Source of the DNA: Linepithema humile
Taxonomy: Eukaryota > Arthropoda > Insecta > Hymenoptera > Formicidae
DNA: 64,000 nucleotides
Direction of reading: 5' to 3'
Assembly: GCF_040581485.1 (NCBI RefSeq)
Contig: NC_090134.1
Location: 4,154,001-4,218,000, forward strand
A program made the translations under genes and the position numbers. Within the stretch, counting starts at the first letter, position 1; every line of letters starts with the position of its first letter. Under the pieces are notes generated by a model that ran no database searches, had not been told where the DNA came from, and saw only the letters and a program-made list of their open reading frames with translations. Positions 12,001 through 24,400 of the stretch are shown here, in pieces.

Positions 12001-13935
12001 TATCACGTGCATAAATAGTCTACGAAACAGTTTCCGCGGTGAGTAATTGTTTGCTGATAATTGCAGGCGGCTGTGATACCGTGGGGCAAGCTATTGAGAT
12101 CTGTACCCGTCTGGGCGTCCGCAGTAGCGACTATGGGTAATCAATGGGGCGACGCGACGCTCGCTCTTGGCATGACGAAGTATCTGAAACTCATTTACGG
12201 GTTCTCCACGGCTAATGTAAGTTAATTGAAAATCATTATTCTAACATTTTTATTGTTAGAAAAACACGAGGAGAATGAAAAAAAAAATATATATAAGCGG
12301 GAAAAGAGCGTAAATTTTGTATTATGACTCAGTTAAGTAACGGCATAAGAATTCAGTCAGGAATTTTATTCGTACGACCGATCAATATTCCGAAGACAGC
12401 TGTGAACGCGTAACAAATCTCACCCCGTTACTAAGTTACGATTCTATTCAGGACTCAGTGCTGACCACATTACCTCACATCGGTCACTTTATGGCTGCGC
12501 TGACATGCGGTCTTCTGGTGGACCACGTTCGCGAGTCTAAAATAGTTTCCACGACCACGGCGAGAAAGTTGGTCGTTTATACAGGTGTGTTGTGTGCCTC
12601 CATATATATAAGTATTACGCCTATTACGCTACGAAACGCGCACAAGAATTCTAGTCATCCGAATCATCTAATAATTCAGTTAATTTATGTATATAAGGTG
12701 ATAACTTTAGTTGCCTGTCGGAAGATTTCTAACGAAAGCATAAAATTTGAAATTACGGAAAGTGCATCATACATTGAAATCTATGTAAAATCTAATATTC
12801 GTTATCAAATTACGGTGATGAAAAAATCGGTACATTAAAGATTATACGTTGCGCGTCGCGATACGACTCGATTGCTAGTGCAACCCATGCCTTAAGATCT
12901 ACGAGATCTCATTACGATAGCTCACGAGATCTTATTATGATAATTGAAGGAAAATCTCAAACGTGTTGAGTAACAAGCTGAGAGCTTCTTTATTCTCTGT
13001 AAGCTGTATTCTATGTAGCAAGTGTTATTTCCTCAACATCTTTCGGAACTTTTTAATATTCGCAACATTACTAAATGCGGAACACATGATTAGCGCACTT
13101 CATCCCCGCGGCCCTTCTTTTCGTCGCCGGTTACGCCGGCTGTCAGGCCCTGGGTGCTGCCTGGCTGGGGATAGCAGCCCTCCTCGTTTCCGGTACTGCA
13201 CCGGCCGGTGCACTCGCGGCTATAGCCGACCTCGCACCTGCGGAATCGCCGGCGTGTGCCGCAGCCGCGTGCGCTCTCTGCTCCACGCTGGGCGCCGCGG
13301 GATTGCTAGCCGCCAACTACTTCGTCACTCAGGCTCTTCACGGCTCCGTAAGTCGAATTAGTATGACTCGGCGCGCGCATTGTCCGCCCACGCAAATGTA
13401 ACACGCTAAATAGCTTTGTCGTGCCACGTCCGCGAGCATTGAACATAACACGCTACTGTTATGTAAAAAAGATTTTAGCGAAAAGACTTTCTTTGTGCTT
13501 TCTACGTTCCGCATGACTCACGCTACAATCATTTATCATTCGCTCTTAAATTTATCATTTTGTATTTGCAATCTGTCCGCTTGAAGCTAAAGAAAGAAAA
13601 AAGGTTCTAATTTCGAAGAAAAACAATATCGCCGATTTCAGATCGCTGGCTCCTGGCGATTAGTGTTCGGCGTCGCGTCCGTCGTCTTGTTGACGACCGC
13701 TGCGGTCTTCCTGGCGCTTGGTAAAGGCGTTCCGCAACCGTGGATCCCATCCGTGGCGAGACCGCGGAGTCACGATGTAATCTACGAGCAGGACGCGTTG
13801 GAACTCGATTACGAGGACGTGGGCGTGCAGACCGAGCCCTACGGGCCCTATTCGGTGGAGGACGACGTCGAGAGTCTAAAGAACGTGCCTCGCTCGGCGT
13901 CGATTCACTCGAAGATCTCAGTGACCTCCAATTGA
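9094..13935 (+). CDS. SLC17 (sialin / phosphate cotransporter-like) MFS transporter, nine exons
   Basis: I rebuilt this gene from GT-AG sites and matching phases. Exons are 9094-9160, 10497-10702, 10981-11202, 11364-11448, 11649-11815, 12067-12216, 12452-12584, 13094-13347 and 13642-13935: 1578 bases, 525 residues, close to the usual SLC17 length. Family signs run in the right order. TM1 is AALVAVGFALCGAVEVSSSV, followed by a lumenal loop with two N-glycosylation sites (NIT, NRT). Next come FLWGQVAGPILGG, the TM4 signature RLFQGLCTGATMPAAHMF, the IPWGKLLRSVPVWA loop, GNQWGDATLALGMTKYL in TM7, TTLPHIGHF in TM8, and WRLVFG before the last helix, ending KGVPQPW. SLC17 proteins move organic anions or phosphate, coupled to Na+ or H+, across plasma, lysosomal or vesicle membranes. 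Several otherwise conserved charged residues are changed (see findings), so the substrate is unknown. Family membership is firm; individual exon edges are good but not proven. Confidence 0.85.
9745..9829 (+). CDS. Alternative first coding exon of the SLC17-like gene
   Basis: An ATG at 9745 opens 28 codons and one extra base before a GT donor at 9830-9831 (GTTCGT, rather weak). That is the same phase as the first exon at 9094-9160, so either can join the acceptor at 10497. The encoded peptide ends RGSCQLKLAAQEVR, while the upstream exon ends RGSVQLRHAALEVK. The similarity argues for exon duplication rather than chance. Because two exons each start with ATG, the likely mechanism is alternative promoters giving two cytosolic N-termini on the same transporter. 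No transcript evidence is available here. Confidence 0.6.
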
Positions 13936-14154
13936 ATTGTGACCGCCCTCGTGCGATCTTTTCATGCCATTTTCACGCCTTATTCTGTGCCAAGGATACC
14001 TTATTCTTCTAGATTATCGCGATAGAGAAAATAGTGTACAATAACTGCGCGAGAATACACGCACGATGCAAAGGATGTATATAAATTAAAAGTTAGGATT
14101 ACATATTTTATACGATTAAGATAAATTTGTCTCGAATAACAATGCTACAATAAC

Positions 14155-14190
14155 AAAAAAAAAAAAAAAAAAAAAAAAAAAACAAATAAA
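14155..14190 (+). terminator. A-tract and poly(A) signal downstream of the SLC17-like gene
   Basis: A run of 28 A at 14155-14182 is followed at once by AATAAA at 14185-14190, about 250 bases after the stop codon of the transporter. The hexamer is a fair candidate for its cleavage signal. The A-run may be a simple repeat or the remnant of a retroposed tail. Confidence 0.35.
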
Positions 14191-16670
14191 TAAAAATATA
14201 AATCTCCATCTCTTATTAAAATTGTACAAGCAAAAGTCTGCTTCTTACAGATAATAATCTTTCTATTACAAATTGTCGCAGGATTTCGCGTGAAACAAAA
14301 TTAGAACACCGGATTAACTTGAGATAAAATTGTTGCGAAACGATGCCGTGAATAATAACAGGTAGATTCGTCGACTGATAATTCGACGCGTAGAAAGTCG
14401 ATAAAGATGATAAGAGTGTCGACGCGCATTAGAAATTGCAGAAGTTAAGTATCGCTTTTTTATCTCTGATTGCTCGCTTTCGACTATTGTTGAAACAGTT
14501 TCGCTTCATCAGGATGTTCCGTCGCGATTTTCTCCGTACACGTTATTTCCTAACAAAACTGTTGCATACAAGTATACGTATTACGCGCGTCCTGCGAGAC
14601 AATGTGTATCCTCCACGGTGACTTTCTATCTGTGGAGAAAGAGTGAGAGAAAAGCCGGCGGATGTGACAGGCGCTCTAATTAGATGGCTTTACGGATGGC
14701 GTGTCCTCTTAGCGGTGCTGATCCCACCTCGAAAATGCGTCTACGCTATTGCGCCTAGTGCATGCACGGAATACCGGAAGGCGTATATAAGATCACTGTC
14801 CGCGCCAGCGAGTGTCTCCGTGTCCCAATGACGGCCTTTCACGTGCACGCTTGCATATCCGGCGGGCGTGGAAAAATCAGAATACTGTTTAGATATCCGC
14901 GGAATATGAACTGCCGTTCGCTGCAAATTGAAATATTTCGCGCACCACTTTTTTTTTGCGCCAGAACTCGTTCGATCGACATTCTCAACCAATTATTGAA
15001 TCAATATTGGCTTTGCGGTTATCCATACAATACGTTTGCATGATGATTTGTTATTACTCGCTCATTCTATTTATTAATAACCGGTACGCGTATATTTTCG
15101 TACTCTTCCAATAAAATTTTAAGAAGCTTAGAATAAGTCTTTCTGACCTCTTTGTTTTAAGTACGATAAAATTAGCAATACCAACATTTATTTACATTTA
15201 TGCTTATTTATGCGCGATAATCAACCAAGATGATCAAGTAATTACTTAAATCTTTTTTGTTTGACGACAACTTGAATTAATAATTATTATGCAATTCAGA
15301 AACTCCAGTTTCCATTACTTTTTGATCATCGCCACTTGTGCAAATCAAACATTTGCTGAGCGGCAATTGCGCCGTTTCAAGAATCTTCCAACTCGTGAGA
15401 TATTTGCTTAGTGTCGTATACGTAACGCGTTTACCGCAAAACTTGCTCACGGACAAGGAGCGAGCTCTCCAAATGCGTGGAAACCGCGCGCGAGAGATCT
15501 CGTGATCTCCGCCCCCGGCCGCATACTCGCGCGCGACTATGCGAGTTTGTTGTGCAGATCCGACCGGGGGGCAACGGTGTCGCAACTCGCGACGCTAATT
15601 ACGACAGTAGACGCGTTACTATTCTTTCCCGGCAACTCTCAGGGACTTATGAAATGAGTTCTCACACAGCGCCTCGTCTACGACTCTTTTCTTTATTTCG
15701 ATGCGTATATATCACACTAGTCTCTTACGTAACACCGTATTTACAATCGCAAGCAGGGAGTACGCTAGAGATGTTTTAGGGGTTAGAACTTTCGCATGTT
15801 ATCCTCGCATTTCAGTGATAGGATAGATATTCTCTTTTTTTTAAATAGTTAGTTGAGACAGATGCATCAATGATTGCCTGCTCATCAATAAATGTCCAAA
15901 GTATTTGTCTTGCGATTACGTTAAATATTATAAGTACATTTTTTTAATTTAAAGCTGTGGGTATAATTCTTATGTTATAAATATCGCATAATTATAAATT
16001 ACATTTGTTATCTGAAGTTATTTGATCATTTACTGATGACTTCATTAATTCTCTCTTCATTAATAATTTAATACATTGAATTAAATTTTGTGTAATATCT
16101 GAAAGATATGTGAGAAAATAGTATTTTTGTTCAGGAAAAGAGTTCAATTATCTAATCATATCTCTTAATCGATCATACATTGATGCATCTATTTTAGCGA
16201 ACATAAATATGTAACGACGAACGATAAATATGCGCATCAGCAGACGTTGGAAAGTTATCGTGTAGAAAATCGGTCTGCATAGCGACGATTTCCCTTTCGT
16301 GAAACCGATATGATTCATTAACGATATAATGCGTCCATTGCGTATGCGATATTGGTATTTGTTTGCGAACGGACATATCCGTTCGTCTCCTGTAAAAAAA
16401 TCGCTACTATTGACGCAAGCTGCTTCGTCACACTTAAATATATTACCGTAAAAATTTGACAGCGTTTAAGGATACTTAATAATAGATGAAGCAATATTTA
16501 AAAATTGCCGAAAGCAAATTCGCGGCTGTTCGTTGACTTTCATTGTATTTTCTTTGTTTTATAAAAAAAATTATAATAACTAGTTAAAAAATTCTACAAT
16601 AATTTACTTGCAACGAGAGTAATATTCCTTTCTAAGGAATTCCTAGCTACTTCTAATCATTCGGTCATCG
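14191..16670. other. Intergenic region between SLC17-like gene and cuticular gene A
   Basis: No supported gene. A plus-strand TATA-like motif (TATATAAG at about 14783) precedes an ATG at 14828, but the following open frame has no recognisable content or good donor. A GC-rich stretch at about 15440-15620 has open frames on both strands. The last 700 bases are AT-rich and should contain the 3' untranslated region of the minus-strand gene ending at 16671, although I see no canonical AATAAA close to its stop. Confidence 0.5.
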
Positions 16671-19600
16671 TTACATCTTTTTCCTCATATCTTTTTCCTC
16701 TTCCTCGTCGTCCGCAATAATCTGCACACTCCTGATCGGACCCGTCTTCCTGTACCTCGACGCCGGCGTCGTGGTACTCACGATGGTTGTCGGCATCATC
16801 GTCGGCCGTTCGGCGTTGATCGCCAGATTCACCATTCGTAGCAGCAACGCCTCCCTGATCGGCGCCGGCAGGATTTCCTCGTTGTCTTCCATGTCGTGCG
16901 TATAGAATTTCTGCCTGTACACTCTTTTGGAATACCTGCCGTCGTGGTAATCGTCGTACTGAGGATAGAGCGGATTTAGAGCTCGAGGATACAGCGGACG
17001 TCTGAGGGGCACGCGGTCGCCGTATTGCACCTGTTGCTCGTACGCCAGTTCAGGCCTTGGAAGTGGCGTTTGATAGCCCGCCGGATACGACGGGTACGGT
17101 TGTTGATCGTACAGGGCATCCTCGAGGTAGCTTTTCGGATAGGCCAGAGCCTGCACGCCGTACTGGCTCACCAGCAGCCTCCGCAGCAACGTCTGGAAAT
17201 CACGCCGGCTCAGAGGGGGCGTGATCGGATTCGGCGGTTCCGGCGGCAGTGCCAAGCTGCCGGCTCGGTAAGGATACTCGGGCGTGGTCGGCTGGTAGTC
17301 CCTGTCGTCCGGATGCGGCACCGGACTCGGCACCGGTCGCAGAATCGGCCGCGCTCGCTGCTCGGTTTCCGGATAGATCAACGGTCGCACCGCAACGGGA
17401 CGCGCGCGCATGTAATTGTTGTTCATCGCGATCCGCGCCTCGTCCTCTTGATCCGGCGCCGAGTTCTCCGTCAAGTAATGGACATTGCTGTCCGTCGTGG
17501 TCGGATAGACCGGCTGCTGACTCGGCGGCGGCCGGAGAAGAATTCTGCCGATCGGTATCGCTCTGTAGACGCCTTCTTCCTCGAGGTTGCCCTGTATATT
17601 GCCTTGCACGAGTAATCTGGGCGGCAGCTCTCGCAGATACTGTTCAGGTGGCTGTCGCACGAAGACAGGCTCGGCGGTGGTCTGTCTGAGATATTCCCGG
17701 TTGTCCACAGGTACTCTGGCAGTGGAGGTGCGAAGCAGGATCGGTTGAGGCGACGTGCGCTCCTCCTGAGTGGGTTTCGTCTCCGCTTCGTAGACTCGAG
17801 TTCCGTCATATTTCGGACCCGCGCCTCCTAGATTCTCCCGATTGACGTAGAGCTTCGGTCGCTCTGGACGCGCGGTAGTGGAAACTCTCTGCAGAATCCG
17901 CGGCGGAACAGTCGTGGTGAACAAAGGTCGCGTCGTGGACAGGGAACCGCCGGCGCCGTAAACGTCGGAGTGTTCGTCGCCGTCGTCGCCGGAATTCTTC
18001 GTGGTTTCGTCGTGCAATTGTCTCCTCAAGCTATTGCCCGTCGTGATCTTAGCCTCGTCCTCCTTCTCCACGAAGTCCTCGGAGATCGGTGGGAGGCTGT
18101 GCTCGATCGGTCGCTTGGCGAAGATGAGCCTTCGATAGGCGCCGCTCTTATCGTCCGTGCTAGGTCGATTGATCTGCGAGTCTTCGTCTTCGGCTTCGTC
18201 TTCGATCACGATCGGCCTCTGCTGGCCGTTGATGATGAAACGCGGTCTATTTTTAGGCGTGCCTTTCAGATAGTGCGCGAATATCGTTTTCGGCACTTCG
18301 GTGGTGGTGGAGGTTGTAGATGTTGCGCTGGTACTGACGGCAGGTTTCCTTATGCGAGGAATTGACTGCACGACCGACGACTTTGTCGGCGTTTCCGTTG
18401 TCGTAGCGTACACGATAGTCGGCTTCTTCGTGGTTGCTGTACGATTGACGCGTGGTATACTTTGTACGACCGACACGTGTTCCTGTAATGGCGGCATAGT
18501 GGTCGCTTTGAAGCCCGTTCCATTCGATGAGGAGTACGAAACTCTCTTTATTTCGCCTTCAGCGTCGACGAAGCCGAATGTACCTTTGATATTGCCTAGC
18601 ACGTCGCGGCTCTCGACCTGACAAAGCAAGATACATTCCGTTCACTTTTTTGCGCAATCTTAACATTGTGAGGGAAACGAATTAATTTCTTTACTGTTAA
18701 CATAAAAAGGTAAAAAAAGGGCGCCAAGTACACGCCTTGTTATATTAAAAAAAGTTTTCCTCATAAAAAAACCTTTCCAAAAAATTGTTTTTTTTTAAAA
18801 AGTTTTCCTCATAAAAAACCTTTTCAAAGAACTGTACTTTCAAAAATATATTATATTAAAAAAAAGTTTTTCTCACAAAAAACTTTTCCAAAAAAAGTTG
18901 TATATATCATAAAAAACTTTTCAAAAAGATTGTATTTTTTTTTCCAAAAATATATTATAAAAAAATCTTTTTAAAAAAATTATATATATTTATTATAAAA
19001 AACCTTTCCAAAAAAATTGTACTTTTAAAAAAGTTGTATATATTAAATAAAAATTTGCTACATATTCTGTCTATAAAAGAGGTGATATCAGAAAATGACG
19101 CCAAGTTTAAATAAAGAACCTTTCAAAAAAGTTGCATGTATATCTAATTATTTATTTAAAAATGATATTTATGTTTATATCTAGTTAATTCTTTTTAAGT
19201 ATACTTTTTAAAATAATTGCATTTGTATCTAGTTATTTTTTTTATATCTGTATCTAGTTAAATCCGTCATATTTTCAATACGACAATCCTCTTTTTGATT
19301 ATAGAAATCTTAATTTATACAAACCTAATAATTTTTTTTGCACAAAGTGAAATATGTTGTAAAACATACAATTTGAGGAGACACGTATTTTTTTATAGCG
19401 GCCCTAACTCAAATTTAAGGGATCAAACACTCCTTTGAAAAAAAAACGATTTTTTTCTTTGTGTGTAACTATCGCCAAAACCGTAGGAGATAAAAAAATA
19501 TTTCAAATAGAAGTTGTATGGCTTGTAATGGACTTTATAACTGTGTAGTTAAATTTTCAAAAAATGAAATTTTTTTTAATTTACCCCCACCCCTTGTTAT

Positions 19601-21430
19601 TATTTTTTCAAATTTCAAAATTTTTGTAATGACAAAAGTTGTAGCATTTTTTACGCTGAATTCAACCATATATGATTTTATTATGTTTTGAAATCACATC
19701 TTTCAAAAATGAGTCATCAGTATCACATTATATGCGTCGCGCTGCATGACCGTTTATACCGCACTTGTGTTGTGCATAGTCGCAAAACAAATATAAAAAT
19801 GACATGTTATTATATATTTGAGAAAGAAAAGTTAACTAAAATTGTTGCTAAAGCATCTTTGAAGTTTTGCTTGCAGTGACCACGGGAAAATAATTTATGA
19901 AACGAAAACAGTGAATGAATCAATCTATTCAACATATATCTACCCTGACTCTACCTTCTTGGCCCGACTTGACTGAGAATGAAATAAAATATAAAATTCT
20001 GTACAGTTTACTCTTTTTCAATAATTTTAATATACTGTGATTCTACATGCTATTACATTCCACTAAATTACTACGATTTTTTTAAACTATGGTATATAAA
20101 ATGTATATTCATACGAAATGCAGCGATTATCTATAAGAGTGTAATGTGGAAGGGATGCTTTAGCAACAATTTTAGTTAACTTTTCTTCCTTGCTGACAGG
20201 TGTAGAAAAGGACTACCGTGTATTCGGATGGCTAATAAAATAAAAGATATTTGAATTAAATAATTATATATTATTATCTTGTGTTATCGATAATAATACA
20301 GTTAAAAAATATGAAAATAACTTTTACAATAATTTAGATCTGAAAGGATTATGTATTTCTCGTTTTATTCATTAACATTTAAATGACATTGTGAATTCTA
20401 AATATAGAAATAATTTCTTGTTTTTAAGATAAAAATTCATAAAAGTATAAAAATGTAAAAATATTGTTATAACGAGATCTATATATAAACTTCTTACCGT
20501 GAAAAGCGATTAGATTTGTATCTATTTAAGTTATTATTGATGTTGATGTAACATTAAACGTCGTCATTGGCATTGTTCGCATAGAAAATCACTACTATAA
20601 ATGTAATCAGAGGTGGAAAAGATTAATCTGAATAATTAGTGTTCGATACTGTGGGAACTTATTGTGCCGTGCAATTTACTGTCTTTAAGAAAAAGCCGAC
20701 AGGCGCGGTCGACATTACGCACGTAATTACCTTGAATGATCCATCGCCGGCTTCGTAACCGTACGTGTAAGAACCGTCTTCGTTCACCTTTCTGATCTGC
20801 TTCAAGATCGCCACTTGATGATCGTGATTCGTTTCTGACGTTTGCTGATCCGTGACGTTCGTGCAGCCGGCGGTCGCCAGGCAGAAGAATGCCATCAGCC
20901 ATGGCGTCATCTTAAAAGCAAGATTTTTCTCTGTGAGAAAAAACGCAATAACACAAATATAGGTATGACGCATGATGATACAGATGATGCATTATGAATA
21001 TCACGAGAAAGCAGTGTCAAAAATTGTAATCGAGTACGCGAGTTCTGAAAACGACGAATTTCAATTTTCACGCGATGAGAATTATTTATTTCTAATTTAT
21101 TTAATAATTTACGCAAAATGAAATATTTGCATAATACGTATGTATATCCACATAACAATGTAACATGCACTTGTCACTCTATAGCGTTTCGCGTTCTATA
21201 AAACATTTCCCGGGATAAATCTTGAAGACATATGGGCGAAACATCACATGCAACCGTTCGCCGAAGCGCGCACTTTCTCACGAGCACCAATGTCGACTTG
21301 GCGAAAAATTGCTGGAACGTGTAAGATCGAGCACTTAGATGGATAGCGATTGAAATCGATCCCGTTCCCGCGCGGATCGGACACCGTACTCGCGCACTCG
21401 GCAATATACCTTGCTAGAACTGGAAACCAT
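16671..21430 (-). CDS. Cuticular protein A: R&R chitin-binding domain with long Pro/Thr/Arg-rich tail
   Basis: Three exons read leftwards: 21410-21430 (MVSSSSK), 20731-20910 and 16671-18617, all joined in phase 0, giving 715 residues. The short first exon sits 55 bases after a TATA box; translation could instead begin at the methionine at 20910. Exon 2 carries the hydrophobic signal segment MTPWLMAFFCLATAG and the first half of the R&R domain (ILKQIRKVNEDGSYTYGYEA). The second half (GTFGFVDAEGEIKRVSY) starts exon 3, so an intron splits the chitin-binding domain after DGSFK (domain about residues 52-105). The tail of roughly 600 residues is low-complexity, with two VVQSIPR copies, Thr-rich stretches and Tyr/Pro/Arg-rich stretches. 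It also has two helix-like segments (RRDFQTLLRRLLVSQYGVQA and PIREALLLRMVNLAINAERP) and an acidic end. The product should be secreted and bind chitin in the cuticle. The orthologue in flies is not certain to me. Confidence 0.8.
18740..19140. repeat. Degenerate AT-rich minisatellite
   Basis: The motif AAAAAGTTTTCCTCATAAAA followed by AACCTTTCCAAAAAA recurs, in diverged form, about seven times over 400 bases (for example near 18744, 18798, 18860, 18905, 18996 and 19110). Spacing is irregular (roughly 45-100 bases) because A and T runs vary in length. It lies wholly inside an intron of cuticular gene A. Confidence 0.65.
19824..20187. repeat. Perfect 34-bp inverted repeat enclosing 296 bp
   Basis: The 34 bases at 19824-19857 (containing GTTAACTAAAATTGTTGCTA) are the exact reverse complement of 20154-20187. 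Such long perfect arms suggest the terminal inverted repeats of a small non-autonomous DNA transposon, or a recently formed foldback. I do not see a clear target-site duplication outside the arms, and the interior is not evidently coding. Confidence 0.7.
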
Positions 21431-21483
21431 GTTACCGCGGATGCGGTGAATGTTCTTAATACCGCGTGGGGTGTCGGGTGCCG

Positions 21484-21492
21484 TTATATATA
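21484..21492 (-). promoter_or_regulatory. TATA box of cuticular gene A
   Basis: Read on the minus strand this is TATATATAA, 55-60 bases before the proposed start codon at 21430. That spacing suits transcription starting about 30 bases downstream with a short 5' untranslated leader. The motif is nearly palindromic, so direction rests on the exon that follows it. Confidence 0.55.
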
Positions 21493-24400
21493 GGGTGACA
21501 CAATAGGAAACCGCCGCCGCGCCCCTACCACGGTGCGCTGCGTCGCGCCACGCTCAACCTTGATGACCCCTAAACGTTCATTAAGGCGCTGGAATAACAA
21601 ATGATAGCTCTTTCGTAGACGATGGCCGTAAAAAAAACCGCGAAGCGCGCGCGCCGCAACGCTTCGGTAGAAAATACACAACAATAAAGGTCCGCGGTTG
21701 TGTTTGCTCATCTCGATTGCACGTTCTCTCGTCGACGAGATTGCTTAAGACAAGATTATTTTAACGAGTAGAAGATGGGAAAAGTTGCCAGATGATCGAC
21801 TTGTTACATGAAGCGAACATGTCGAAAAATGGCTACTTTCCTTTTTCTTCAAGTTAACAGTTGCATTTTTAATTTTATATCTTGCGCAGATTTCGCAGTA
21901 TTTGAATTTTATAGCATAGACGTTTCCTTTCTCCCGTGAAAATATACGCGAGTTTTTATTATCGGTTTTGTACTGATGTAAAAAAACAGTTCCTTTTACG
22001 AAGTACTTTACATTAAGTAAATTACGTTTTCCGCTCATAATCTAATTTTTTTAAATTTTAAGCAAATTTAATTTTGACAAAAATTTAATTTTGAATTTAA
22101 TTATCAAACTTGTTTATTCTAATCAATAAAATTACTTTTAGTAAATATATAACGATAATTTTTCGTTTATGAAGACGCTAACTGCGGCATTGTCGCAGAA
22201 ATTGCTAGAAACCTGACAATTCGCATGCCTCGTAATATTCCGAAGAAAGTGCTCCGATAATGGCGACGAAAAAGAGCGGAAGTATGTCCCCTGAGGAGGG
22301 AATGAGTACGATATTCTGACAGAATGGGACACACTCGAAGAAGTTTCGGCTTCTGGGGGACAAGTGAAAGCTGCGTGGGAGTTGACGGTCGGGCAAGAAA
22401 CACACACAGTAGTAAAATCTGTAACAATAGTTCCCATAGTGTGCAACACCAGTATTGTGGTATTCGCTCCACTCTAGGCACTCCCACAGGACAATTATTA
22501 CATCATGCAATTTCCTCCGTGTTTCGTATTCACTTTTTTGATGCCACTTTGATATGCCTCGCATTTGTGGACATATCGGCTGTCTATCTTACCTCGCGTC
22601 GTGCGTTTCCTCCGCGGAGGATTGCTGTCTCCCGCGAGGCTTCGCCGAGCCGAGATCCACGCGCACGCGTACGCAATGCAGCGGCAGATCTATTGAAATC
22701 TAAATAATAAAATATGCAGGATATCCGGGAAAAGTGTACGAGACGCATCGGAAGACACTCATGCTTTCTCTTAGGTACTAATTGCTTTTGACAAACCTAG
22801 AGTCAATTTCTTTGTCACACTTATGCACTTGGATTATTTAATGTCTCATTATGAATGAAAACCTATATTATATAATTGTATGTTAAGTATTATTGATTGT
22901 TTGTTAATTTGATAGGTTTTAAAATTTCTCTTGAAGTAAAATTAGCTTAAAATTGAAAAAATGAGATCTCGTTATGTATTCATGCTTCTGAACCTTAATT
23001 CACCAAAACATAGCAATTTTTACAGTTATATAACGTTAATTAGGTCTTCCATCGAGCTAAGGAAAAGTTAACTTTTAATTCTCAGGAACAATCTTATTGT
23101 GGTTCTATATTTAATTTTTCTCGAGAGAGTTTTAAATAGTGCAGTATTTAATTTAAAATTGTAATGCTAAAGAGCATTTTAATTTTTTAAAATAAAATTA
23201 AAATTTTATTAAAAATTTAATTAAAAATTATTTAGTTTCCTATTAATTATAATTTTGCAATCTTTAATTTTTTTACACGCTAAAGCAGCTAAATATTTGC
23301 GTGATCAGTTTCTGCGGAAACGAGCGTTGGGTATGGAGTAAATTGTAACGCAATCACCGGTTGCACATTATCTCTGTTATATTTCGACTGACACACCTAC
23401 ATCGTTACCTACGAAAGATCTTACATTATGTCCGTGGAAACCACAGGTTTGTGCTCTGTTTTCGGCGACCAGCAATGCCAAAAATCCGCTGAAATCTTGC
23501 CGTTTCTTATTACAGTAATGTGTTATTTGGGCGCGCCGAAAGATACCGTGAGTGCAACTTGCGAAACGCACGTTAATACGTAACCGGACAATTCACTAAG
23601 AATGTTAGAATACGCGAGACGAATGTTAAAACGTGAATATTTGTGAAATGCAATCAATGGGACTGTGATTGAAAATTTTGAAGAACTTAGAAACGAAATG
23701 TTATAAATTATTAACGATTATAATAAAATAAATTATTTAAAATAGCGCAGTTTTTATATAATGCAATTTATTAAACATTAAAATATCAAAATCTATATTA
23801 TTTACAATCTTGGAAAAATACTAGTGATACAGGCAAAATACCGAGAAAAAATACAAATTTACTGAGAACTAATCTTACAATTCCATTTTGTCATATGTGT
23901 AGATCCTTTTATAATCTGTAGGCTGATTACTTCTTTTCAGTCGAAGGAGTGCTAAGTCATCGCAAAGTTTTTCCCATCCTAAATACATATTTTATCATTC
24001 GCAATGAACTAGTTATGTGTTGGTACTGACTCACTTGATGTCGTAACACGTAACGCCTCGGCAATGCTACCTTCCATACGACGTTGTATGACGTGATAAC
24101 GTATACCAGGAACTACACTGGAAATTTAAAAATAAATTATGAAAATATGTGAAAGATATTTTTTGCATATCAAATTTCTGGGATTAATTCTTTTATTAAT
24201 AATCAATTTATCATAACATACAATTGCAGCACACATTCTAGGAAAATTTTGATTGTAGATTTAATTAGAAATTGTTTTTGTTACATATAAATTTTAAGAT
24301 TTATATCATTGTTGTATTATATACTAAAGGATGGAATATCATATAACATTGTGACAGATCCTCCAAAGATATGAGCATATTTAATATTATCACTGCTAGA

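Larger units (their letters stand above)
18618..20730 (-). other. Second intron of cuticular gene A, rich in repeats
   Basis: A 2.1-kb intron between the two halves of the R&R domain. From left to right it holds an AT-rich minisatellite (18740-19140), a block of unusual AT-rich sequence that looks like decayed mobile DNA (19360-19690), and a perfect 34-bp inverted repeat with arms at 19824-19857 and 20154-20187. No intact coding sequence of a transposase is visible. Confidence 0.6.

Noticed and set aside
14783..15043. Plus-strand TATATAAG followed by ATG at 14828
   Set aside because: The frame after the ATG has no recognisable content and no good donor near its start; the motif alone is weak evidence for a promoter.
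17025..17689. Long plus-strand frames across cuticular gene A
   Set aside because: They are antisense shadows of the real minus-strand exon: Arg-rich, without domains or splice sites. The same applies to plus-strand frames at 31332-31877, 31932-32570, 49345-50259 and 58232-58972.
19688..19879. Frame with spaced Cys/His (RTCVVHSRKTNIKMTCYY), perhaps a transposase tail
   Set aside because: Faint similarity to the cysteine-rich end of piggyBac-like transposases, but too short, without upstream coding sequence, and not convincing by eye.
22138..22707. Several overlapping open frames on both strands
   Set aside because: Frames in all directions with no family resemblance or splice sites. Chance, or a decayed mobile element at most.
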